Shown here in pieces: positions 1-5,127 of a stretch of DNA of 10,916 bases. This stretch comes from Eubacterium sp. (GTDB taxonomy: Bacteria > Bacillota_A > Clostridia > Lachnospirales > Lachnospiraceae). Made by a program: the position numbers and the translations under genes. Within the stretch, counting starts at the first letter, position 1; every line of letters begins with the position of its first letter. Below the pieces are notes generated by a model. The model saw nothing but the letters and a program-made list of their open reading frames with translations. It had not been told where the DNA came from and ran no database searches. Location of the stretch: the NCBI GenBank assembly GCA_017475785.1, contig JAFVEX010000006.1, forward strand, positions 1-10,916. The letters run 5' to 3'.

Positions 1-1
1 C

Positions 2-304
2 ACCGGCTGGAACGGCACAGGCAAGCGTATCTCCATCAAGGATACCCGCGGCATTATCGACGCGATCCTGAATGGCGATGTTCTGAAGGCACCGACCAAG
101 AAGATCCCGATCTTCGATTTTGAGGTTCCGACAGAGCTTCCGGGCGTTGATCCGGCGATCCTGGATCCGCGCGACACCTATGCTGACGCGGCAGAGTGGG
201 ACGAGAAGGCAAAAGATCTCGCAAGCCGCTTCATCAAGAACTTCGACAAGTACACCGGAAACGAAGCAGGCAAGGCGCTCGTCGCGGCCGGCCCGAAGCT
301 TTGA
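2..304 (+). CDS. pckA: Phosphoenolpyruvate carboxykinase (ATP), C-terminal 100 residues
   Basis: This is the 3' end of a gene whose start lies before the window; the readable frame begins at base 2 and ends with TGA at 302-304. The translation opens with [16 protein letters not shown] and contains [18 protein letters not shown] and, at the end, [21 protein letters not shown]. From memory these match the C-terminus of ATP-dependent PEP carboxykinase (E. coli PckA) almost residue for residue, including the terminal AAGPKL. The enzyme interconverts oxaloacetate plus ATP with PEP, CO2 and ADP in the cytoplasm. In fermentative anaerobes it often runs toward oxaloacetate, which is family knowledge and not shown here. 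The catalytic P-loop and metal-binding residues lie upstream of the window and cannot be checked. A candidate terminator is found about 130 bp downstream. Confidence 0.95.
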   Translation, partial: TGWNGTGKRISIKDTRGIIDAILNGDVLKAPTKKIPIFDFEVPTELPGVDPAILDPRDTYADAAEWDEKAKDLASRFIKNFDKYTGNEAGKALVAAGPKL

Positions 305-366
305 TCCGATTCTCGCATCTGGGCAGTTTTACCTTCGCTGAAGGAAAATTCAATTGAAAAATCGCA

Positions 367-417
367 TCGGAACGATGAAGAAACCAGGGGGTGCTGAATC
401 GTTCCGAAGTGGATTCA
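367..417 (+). other. Two overlapping hairpin-forming inverted repeats downstream of pckA
   Basis: TCGGAACGAT (367-376) and ATCGTTCCGA (398-407) form a perfect 10-bp inverted repeat around a 21-nt loop. A second, mutually exclusive stem uses TGAATC (395-400) and GATTCA (412-417). There is no T-run after either stem, so neither looks like an intrinsic terminator. They could be part of the pckA 3' UTR. A smaller stem (CCTTC/GAAGG with flanking T and A runs) lies at 327-348. Confidence 0.5.
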
Positions 418-430
418 TAAAAGAATAGCA

Positions 431-480
431 GGGGCTGTGAAAAACGGGATTGAAGAATCCCGGGATTCACAGCTCCCTTT
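431..480 (+). terminator. Probable intrinsic terminator of pckA
   Basis: A two-tier hairpin: the outer arms GGGGCTGTGAA (431-441) and TTCACAGCTCCC (466-477) pair with one bulge. The inner arms CGGGATT (445-451) and AATCCCG (456-462) pair perfectly around a 4-nt loop. The tail is only CCCTTTCTGCTTT, so the T-run is weak. It sits about 130 bp after the pckA stop and before the next promoter, which suits termination of the pckA transcript. Confidence 0.5.
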
Positions 481-518
481 CTGCTTTACAGGAAATTCCC
501 CGGATTTCCCATACAGCA

Positions 519-630
519 GTGACACAGAGCCGTCCCCTGTCACTTTGCAGAACCGTACCCTCTCACTTTCTTTGTGATACAGAACTGTCCCCTGTACTTT
601 AATGGCAGTGACACAGAACCGTCCTCTTTC
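519..630. repeat. Cluster of four degenerate short palindromic repeats (CAGAACCGT family)
   Basis: The core CAGA(A/G)C(C/T)GT followed by a C-rich stretch occurs at 525-533, 548-556, 580-588 and 614-622. The best copy (519-543) starts GTGACACAGAGCCGT, continues CCCCTGTCAC, and has GTGACA/TGTCAC arms. Copy 3 (574-597) begins GTGATACAG and ends CCTGTAC. Copy 4 begins GTGACACAG but lacks the right arm. Copy 2 has lost the left arm. From memory this resembles a dispersed intergenic repeat of Lachnospiraceae and related Firmicutes; I cannot confirm that here. Core-to-core spacing is 23, 32 and 34 bp, which is too irregular for CRISPR. No transposase gene is in the window. Confidence 0.7.
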
Positions 631-640
631 GAAAGAATAC

Positions 641-669
641 TGGACTTGCAGGAGATTTCAGCTTATAAT
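641..669 (+). promoter_or_regulatory. Sigma-A-type promoter for the SH3 lipoprotein gene
   Basis: A perfect -10 box TATAAT (664-669) lies 17 bp after TGGACT (641-646), a 4/6 match to TTGACA. Transcription would start near 676 and leave a leader of about 63 nt before the ATG at 740. It lies immediately after the repeat cluster. Confidence 0.6.
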
Positions 670-739
670 GAAAGAAGCGCCGGTGAGGATTATATTCGCC
701 GGCAGCCGTAAATGAGTTGCAGCAGGGAGAATACCAATT

Positions 740-1528
740 ATGTGTAAAACAAAATGGCTTCCATATATACTGGCAGGAATGCTGGCAGTTTCCGGTCTGG
801 CCGGCTGCGGAGGGAGCAGCAGCGATTCTGCTTCATCTGCGTCAGCTTCCGCAGTGTCTTCTGCGTCCAGTTCTTCTGTGACTGAGACGCCGACCCCAAC
901 TCCGACTCCGACGCCTACTCCGACACCGACGCCGACCCCAACTCCGGAGGTGACAGAGGCGCCGTCAGACGGCTCCAGATCACTCAAGGCGGAATCTATC
1001 GAGGCAGAGCCCGTGTCGGATGAGGAGACAGAGAATGCAGATGGCACGGAAAAGAAGACAGAAGAAGCGGCCGGCGCATCCACTTACCGAACAGTCGGAA
1101 GCGTAAATGTGCGCACTGGCCCGGATCTTGACTCCGAGATTTATACATCCCTTCCGGGCGGAACAGAAGTGGAAGTCGTCGGTGAAGAAAGCGGATGGTA
1201 CATTGTATCCGTGGACGGAGGCAGATATTATATCTCACAGGAGCTTCTGGAAAAAGTAACTGCCGGTTCGGCAGCCGCGGCTTCAGAGTCCAATGCCTCA
1301 GATACCGAAGAAGCTTCCTATGAGAGCGATGAGGAAGAGGCAGCCTCAGAGTCCTACAGTGAGTCGTCCGAAGACACATCGGAAGATTCAACAGAGGAGT
1401 CCGCAGAAGAATCTGAGTCGTCATCAGAGGATTCTTATGAAGATTATGAGTCAGAGGATTCAGGCGGGGACGAGGAATACGAAGAGGATACGGTCACGGA
1501 TGAGGAAAATTCTTCGGATGAAGAGTGA
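740..1528 (+). CDS. SH3b-domain lipoprotein with Thr-Pro spacer and acidic tail
   Basis: 262 residues. The N-terminus is a lipoprotein signal: a short basic start, a hydrophobic stretch (about 7-20) and the lipobox LAGC with lipidated Cys23, so the mature protein should be anchored to the outer face of the membrane. A low-complexity Ser/Ala stretch (26-46) is followed by ten consecutive Thr-Pro pairs (50-69), likely an extended spacer that carries the domain into the wall. Residues 115-172 are a bacterial SH3 (SH3b) domain with the typical VNVRTGP motif, the SLPGGTEVEVV strand and ESGWYIV. From about 186 to 262 the chain is almost entirely Ser, Glu, Asp and Tyr and probably disordered. SH3b domains usually bind peptidoglycan or cell-surface ligands; no catalytic domain is present, so the exact role is unknown. 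The ATG follows a purine-rich AGGGAGA site. It is transcribed alone and converges on mscL. Confidence 0.85.
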   Translation: MCKTKWLPYILAGMLAVSGLAGCGGSSSDSASSASASAVSSASSSSVTETPTPTPTPTPTPTPTPTPTPEVTEAPSDGSRSLKAESIEAEPVSDEETENADGTEKKTEEAAGASTYRTVGSVNVRTGPDLDSEIYTSLPGGTEVEVVGEESGWYIVSVDGGRYYISQELLEKVTAGSAAAASESNASDTEEASYESDEEEAASESYSESSEDTSEDSTEESAEESESSSEDSYEDYESEDSGGDEEYEEDTVTDEENSSDEE

Positions 1529-1556
1529 GATACTTTGAAGAAAAGCATAAAACTGC

Positions 1557-1587
1557 AATAAAAACGAGCCGGCAATCTGCCGGCTCG
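1557..1587 (-). terminator. Intrinsic terminator of mscL
   Basis: CGAGCCGGCA (1565-1574) and TGCCGGCTCG (1578-1587) form a perfect 10-bp GC-rich stem with an ATC loop. On the minus strand it is followed by TTTTTATT (1564 down to 1557), a good U-tract, so it serves mscL, whose stop is about 90 bp away. On the plus strand the tail is AAATATTG, so it is poorer in that direction. Confidence 0.75.
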
Positions 1588-1594
1588 AAATATT

Positions 1595-1635
1595 GTGCGC
1601 TCACAGGCAAACAGCGCGCAGGCGCACTCTTTTTT
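1595..1635 (+). terminator. Possible intrinsic terminator of the lipoprotein gene
   Basis: GTGCGC (1595-1600) pairs with GCGCAC (1622-1627), followed by TCTTTTTT (1628-1635). The 21-nt loop is long for a terminator, but the U-tract is in the right place for plus-strand transcription. The stronger neighbouring stem at 1565-1587 may help. Confidence 0.4.
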
Positions 1636-1679
1636 ACGACTCAAAAACGTTTGTGTCCGTGGTGAAACCGCGGGTTCAA

Positions 1680-2093
1680 TTACTTGAGTTCGGATGTGCA
1701 CATCGGGCATCTGGTTGCCGCAATGTTGATCTCAGACTGGCAGAACGGGCAGATCTTTGTGACAGGAGCAGCCTCTTCTTCCGGCTTCTTCACCAGGGAC
1801 TGTGCCTTGTTCAGCGCCTTGATGATACAGAAAATGACGAACGCGATGATGATAAAGTTAATGATCGCGCCGATGAAATTTCCGATTGCGATCACGCCGC
1901 CGCCGGCGAGGTGAATACCGATCTGATTGACGCTGACGCCGCCGCTTGCAAGAGAGACGATCGGCATAATGATGTCATCGACAAGGGAGGTAACGATCGC
2001 GGTGAAGGCTGCACCTATGATCATACCAACTGCCAGATCCATGACACTGCCACGGGAAATAAAGGCTTTAAATTCATCAAAGAACTTCTTCAT
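1680..2093 (-). CDS. mscL: Large-conductance mechanosensitive channel with C-terminal zinc-ribbon
   Basis: 137 residues. The N-terminus MKKFFDEFKAFISRGSVMDL followed by AVGMIIGAAFTAIVTSLVDD is the classic MscL amphipathic helix and first membrane helix. A periplasmic-side loop (about 46-66) and a second membrane segment (about 68-95) follow. MscL forms a pentameric pore that opens under membrane tension to release solutes on hypo-osmotic shock. The usual cytoplasmic end is extended here by a four-cysteine knuckle, C115-P-F-C118 then C129-P-M-C132, which looks like a small zinc ribbon. The start chosen is the ATG at 2091-2093, because GAGGAGG sits 6 nt before it. An ATG five codons upstream overlaps that ribosome binding site and is unlikely. 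Monocistronic, with its own promoter and terminator. Confidence 0.95.
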   Translation of the reverse strand: MKKFFDEFKAFISRGSVMDLAVGMIIGAAFTAIVTSLVDDIIMPIVSLASGGVSVNQIGIHLAGGGVIAIGNFIGAIINFIIIAFVIFCIIKALNKAQSLVKKPEEEAAPVTKICPFCQSEINIAATRCPMCTSELK

Positions 2094-2137
2094 GTGTTTC
2101 CTCCTCATTAATTATGTATTTTTTAAAGCTAATTTTC

Positions 2138-2165
2138 ATTATAACAGTTTGCGGTGGGAAAACAA
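2138..2165 (-). promoter_or_regulatory. Sigma-A-type promoter for mscL
   Basis: On the minus strand TTGTTT (2165-2160) is followed by a 16-bp spacer and a perfect TATAAT (2143-2138), with TG one base upstream giving an extended -10. Transcription would start near 2131, roughly 38 nt before the ATG. Confidence 0.75.
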
Positions 2166-2261
2166 TCCCTTTTTCACGTTAATGCGATAACTTTCTGTGA
2201 TGTTGAAAACCAGCCGGTTTTTTCCAGAGACAAAAAAATTGGTGTATCGAGAGGGGTTTTC

Positions 2262-2270
2262 TGTTATGAT
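2262..2270 (+). promoter_or_regulatory. Probable extended -10 promoter for thyA-folA
   Basis: TGTTATGAT (2262-2270) is an extended -10 element. The -35 position at 17 bp (GTGTAT) is poor, and a TTGGTG (2239-2244) lies 20 bp upstream, which is too far for an ideal spacer. The predicted leader is about 77 nt. It contains a small CGGGA/TCCCG hairpin (2281-2285 with 2294-2298). No known riboswitch is recognised. Confidence 0.4.
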
Positions 2271-2353
2271 ATCTCTGAAACGGGAAGATGTGATCCCGGA
2301 GGGGCGGCATTATAGAAAGCAGGCAGCAAGGCCTTTGGAAATGGAGCGTTCTT

Positions 2354-3202
2354 ATGAGTTATGCGGATCAGCTGTTTATCAGCATGTGCAGGGATATTAT
2401 CGACAATGGATGTGACACAAAGGGCGAGCTGGTGCGTCCGCACTGGCCGGACGGGACGCCGGCTTATACCATCAAAAAGTTCGGCGTCGTCAACCGATAT
2501 GACCTCACAAAAGAATTTCCTGCGCTGACCCTGCGTAAGACGTATCTGCGCAGCGCGTTTGATGAGATCCTCTGGATCTGGCAGAAAAAATCGAATAATA
2601 TTCATGATCTTCACAGCAACATCTGGGACGAGTGGGCAGACGAAACCGGGTCGATCGGGAAGGCGTACGGATATCAGCTTGGCGTAAAACACCAGTACAG
2701 AGAAGGCGAGATGGATCAGGTGGACCGGGTGCTGTATGATCTGAAGCACAATCCCTACAGCCGGCGGATCATGACGAATCTGTACGTCCACCAGGATCTC
2801 CATGAAATGGCACTGTATCCCTGTGCCTACTCAATGACCTTCAATGTCACGAAGAAAGAAGGAAATGACCGCCTGACGCTGAATGCCGTCCTGAACCAGC
2901 GGTCACAGGATGTGCTTGCGGCAAATAACTGGAATGTGTGCCAGTACGCGCTGCTGCTGATGATGTTCGCGCAGGTGTCAGGCATGGAGGCGGGCGAACT
3001 GGTTCATGTAATTGCTGACGCGCACATCTACGACAGGCATGTCGGATTGATTGAGGAACTGATCACCAGAGAGACGCATGACGCGCCGACGGTGTACCTG
3101 AATCCGGAAATCACAGATTTTTACGCGTTTACCAGAGACGATCTGATCATCGAAAACTATGTGGCTGGACCGCAGATCAAAGACATTCCGATCGCGATCT
3201 GA
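2354..3202 (+). CDS. thyA: Thymidylate synthase ThyA
   Basis: 282 residues. ThyA converts dUMP to dTMP using 5,10-methylenetetrahydrofolate and leaves dihydrofolate, which the next gene product reduces. Visible family landmarks: ELVRPHWPDGTPAYT near the N-terminus, EILWIWQKKSNNIHDL (71-86), the phosphate-binding SRR (136-138), the catalytic cysteine Cys157 in MALYPCAYSMTFNV, the phosphate-binding NQRSQD (181-186), the pyrimidine-contacting Asn194 in NNWNVCQYA, and DAHIYDRH (222-229). The motif around the cysteine (YPCAY instead of PPCH) and the IWQxKSN segment resemble, from memory, the ThyA of Bacillus subtilis phage phi3T and its chromosomal relatives more than E. coli ThyA. The start has GGAG 7 nt upstream. 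folA follows after 15 nt, so the pair is almost certainly one operon. Confidence 0.97.
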   Translation: MSYADQLFISMCRDIIDNGCDTKGELVRPHWPDGTPAYTIKKFGVVNRYDLTKEFPALTLRKTYLRSAFDEILWIWQKKSNNIHDLHSNIWDEWADETGSIGKAYGYQLGVKHQYREGEMDQVDRVLYDLKHNPYSRRIMTNLYVHQDLHEMALYPCAYSMTFNVTKKEGNDRLTLNAVLNQRSQDVLAANNWNVCQYALLLMMFAQVSGMEAGELVHVIADAHIYDRHVGLIEELITRETHDAPTVYLNPEITDFYAFTRDDLIIENYVAGPQIKDIPIAI

Positions 3203-3217
3203 AAAAAGGAGAACAAA

Positions 3218-3706
3218 ATGAAGGCAATCGTAGCGGCAGATCAAAACTGGGGAATCGGACAGGGAAACAAGCTCCTGATCAGCATCCCCGCGGATATGCG
3301 GTTTTTCAGAGAGACGACAACAGACCATGTCGTGGTTATGGGGAGAAAGACCCTGGAAAGCTTTCCGAACCAGAAGCCGTTAAAGGACAGAATAAATATC
3401 GTGCTGACGCGGGACACAGGATATCAGGCAAAGGGAGCCATTATCGCGCACAGCATCGAAGAACTGATGGCTGCCCTGGAACCCTATGACCAGGACGAGG
3501 TGTATGTGATCGGCGGCGAGCAGGTATACCGCCAGCTTTTGCCGCACTGTGATACAGCATATGTGACAAAAATCGATTATGTGTATCAGGCAGACGCTTA
3601 CTTTCCCGATCTGGACAGGGATCCGGAGTGGGAGATTGCTTCAGAGAGTGAAGAGCAGACGTACTTTGATATTGAGTATACGTTCCGGACGTACCGGAGG
3701 AGATAA
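3218..3706 (+). CDS. folA: Dihydrofolate reductase
   Basis: 162 residues, a normal length for bacterial DHFR. It reduces dihydrofolate to tetrahydrofolate with NADPH, recycling the dihydrofolate made by ThyA. It is the trimethoprim target in the family. Seen in the sequence: IVAADQNWGIGQGN (4-17), the Met20-loop region; the substrate-binding acid Asp26 in IPADMRFF; the cofactor-binding VVMGRKTLESFP (39-50); RINIVLTR (58-65); and VIGGEQVYRQLLP (97-109) with the conserved Gly-Gly. The start is clear: AAGGAG ends 6 nt before the ATG. The gene lies 15 nt after thyA and is followed by the structured gap before ispG. No unusual active-site change is apparent. Confidence 0.97.
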   Translation: MKAIVAADQNWGIGQGNKLLISIPADMRFFRETTTDHVVVMGRKTLESFPNQKPLKDRINIVLTRDTGYQAKGAIIAHSIEELMAALEPYDQDEVYVIGGEQVYRQLLPHCDTAYVTKIDYVYQADAYFPDLDRDPEWEIASESEEQTYFDIEYTFRTYRRR

Positions 3707-3712
3707 ATTGAA

Positions 3713-3931
3713 GTTTGTCGGGACGGCAGGGTGACGAATTCAGTTTCCTCGTCTGCCCGCGAAAAGACCATCGAACCGCAGACTAACCGTCTGTAGGCGT
3801 GCGGCCAATTCGTCGTAAGCGTAACTCATTGCCCGCACGCTGACAGACGCTAAGCCTCCGTTTCTCCGATCTTTTCAGCAAGGGCATCCTCGGAAGCTGA
3901 AAATCGTCTTAACATTCTGATCCCGACAAAC
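3713..3931 (+). ncRNA. Candidate structured RNA element between folA and ispG
   Basis: No plausible gene lies here, but the sequence is full of complementary segments. P1: GTTTGTCGGGA (3713-3723) pairs perfectly with TCCCGACAAAC (3921-3931) and encloses everything. Hairpin 1: GGCA plus GACGA (3725-3728, 3733-3737) with TCGTC plus TGCC (3749-3757). Hairpin B: 3788-3804 with 3833-3849, about 16 pairs with one A-G mismatch and one G-T, and a 28-nt apical loop. Hairpin C: CGA and TTTTCAGC (3867-3879) with GCTGAAAA and TCG (3896-3906). A weaker hairpin at 3778-3794 competes with B. GACGAATT (3733-3740) is complementary to AATTCGTC (3807-3814) in loop B. No terminator follows, and the ispG ribosome binding site lies just outside P1. 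This could be a leader RNA, an intercistronic RNA or a MITE; I do not recognise the family. Confidence 0.55.
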
Positions 3932-3953
3932 ATACATTTACAAGGGAGAAATC

Positions 3954-5015
3954 ATGAAGAGACGTATGACACATGAGGTGTGGATTGGTGACTGCGCGAT
4001 TGGCGGGAACTATCCGGTCCGCATCCAGTCCATGACAAATACCAGAACTGAGGATGTTGGCGCCACGGTCGCGCAGATTCACGCGCTGGAGGCGGCGGGC
4101 TGTGAGATCATCCGCTGCGCGGTTCCGACGATGGAGGCGGCAGAGGCCTTCGCGAGGATACGCCCGAAGATTCATATTCCGCTGGTCGCGGATATCCATT
4201 TTGATTATCGTCTGGCGATTGCGGCGATGGAGAACGGTGCGGATAAAATCCGGATTAATCCGGGAAATATCGGCGCGCGGGAGCGGGTTGAGGCGGTTGT
4301 CCGCGAGGCGCGTGACCGCCGGATTCCGATACGGGTGGGCGTCAACAGCGGCTCGCTGGAAAAGGATATTCTGGAAAAAAACCACGGTGTCACCGCCGAA
4401 GGGCTTGTGGAGAGTGCCCTCAGGCAGGCGGCCGTGATCGAGGATATGGGTTATGACAATCTGGTTCTGAGTATAAAATCTTCTGATGTCATGATGTGCG
4501 CGAAGGCGCATGAATTGATAGCGGATCAGACGACGCACCCGCTGCATGTCGGCATCACAGAGGCCGGAACCGTCTACGCGGGAAATATAAAATCGGCCGT
4601 GGGACTTGGCATCATTTTATCGCAGGGGATCGGCGAGACGATTCGTGTGTCGCTGACCGGCGACCCGATTGAGGAGATCCGGTCCGCGAAGCTGATCCTG
4701 CGGACGCTGGGGCTGCGCGCGGGCGGCGTTGAGGTTGTCTCCTGCCCGACGTGCGGCCGCACAAAGATCGATCTGATTTCGCTCGCGGATCAGGTAGGAA
4801 AAATGGTCGAGAACATGCCTCTTGACGGTCTGAAGGTGGCTGTTATGGGCTGTGTCGTCAACGGACCTGGAGAAGCGCGGGAAGCAGATCTGGGAATCGC
4901 GGGCGGCGACGGCGTCGGGATTCTGATCAGAAAAGGCGAAATCATCAAAAAAGTTCCGGAACAGGAGCTTCTGGAGGCGCTCCGGGCGGAGCTGGAGCGA
5001 ATGATCGGGCGATGA
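3954..5015 (+). CDS. ispG: 4-hydroxy-3-methylbut-2-en-1-yl diphosphate synthase (IspG/GcpE)
   Basis: 353 residues, typical for the short bacterial form. IspG makes HMBPP from methylerythritol cyclodiphosphate in the MEP isoprenoid pathway, using a [4Fe-4S] cluster and reduced flavodoxin or ferredoxin. The TIM-barrel half starts with the family motifs VRIQSMTNT (22-30) and PLVADIHFDYRLA (76-88) and includes KIRINPGNIG (98-107). The cluster half has the ligands Cys264 and Cys267 (SCPTCGR) and Cys300 with Glu307 (MGCVVNGPGE), exactly the known Cys/Cys/Cys/Glu set. AGGGAG lies 5 nt before the ATG. In Clostridia the usual order is dxr, rseP, ispG, polC; here dxr and rseP are not upstream, and the preceding gene is folA after a 247-bp structured gap. 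Confidence 0.97.
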   Translation: MKRRMTHEVWIGDCAIGGNYPVRIQSMTNTRTEDVGATVAQIHALEAAGCEIIRCAVPTMEAAEAFARIRPKIHIPLVADIHFDYRLAIAAMENGADKIRINPGNIGARERVEAVVREARDRRIPIRVGVNSGSLEKDILEKNHGVTAEGLVESALRQAAVIEDMGYDNLVLSIKSSDVMMCAKAHELIADQTTHPLHVGITEAGTVYAGNIKSAVGLGIILSQGIGETIRVSLTGDPIEEIRSAKLILRTLGLRAGGVEVVSCPTCGRTKIDLISLADQVGKMVENMPLDGLKVAVMGCVVNGPGEAREADLGIAGGDGVGILIRKGEIIKKVPEQELLEALRAELERMIGR

Positions 5016-5021
5016 AATATG

Positions 5022-5037
5022 CCGCAGGTATCTGCGG
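5022..5037 (+). other. Small perfect hairpin in the ispG-polC spacer
   Basis: CCGCAG (5022-5027) and CTGCGG (5032-5037) pair around a GTAT tetraloop just after the ispG stop. There is no T-run, so it is not an intrinsic terminator. It may stabilise or mark a processing site in an ispG-polC transcript. Confidence 0.35.
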
Positions 5038-5127
5038 AAACAAGTTTGTGCGAAATGCATCGATTTAAGAGACAGGCAGTCACCTGAATATGAAAAGCTT
5101 TGGAAAGGAGTGCGGGAAAGCAGACAG

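Noticed and set aside
519..630. CRISPR array
   Set aside because: Spacing is irregular, copies are degenerate, spacers are too short and no cas gene is present.
887..946. Phase-variable microsatellite in the Thr-Pro tract
   Set aside because: Codons for Thr and Pro vary along the tract, so there is no long pure repeat to drive slippage, and changes would stay in frame.
658..1083. Minus-strand reading frame encoding a Gly-Val repeat protein
   Set aside because: It is the antisense of the Thr-Pro tract of the lipoprotein gene; the plus-strand frame has a signal peptide, an SH3b domain and a ribosome binding site.
1593..2111. Plus-strand reading frame of 172 codons
   Set aside because: It is antisense to mscL, which is a clear family member with a strong ribosome binding site and promoter.
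2205..2223. Terminator-like hairpin upstream of thyA (AAAACC/GGTTTT with T-run)
   Set aside because: The stem has only two GC pairs and no plus-strand gene ends there; it is more likely a chance A/T palindrome.
2197..2415. Short plus-strand frame starting before thyA
   Set aside because: It has no good ribosome binding site, overlaps the thyA promoter and start, and its product resembles nothing I know.
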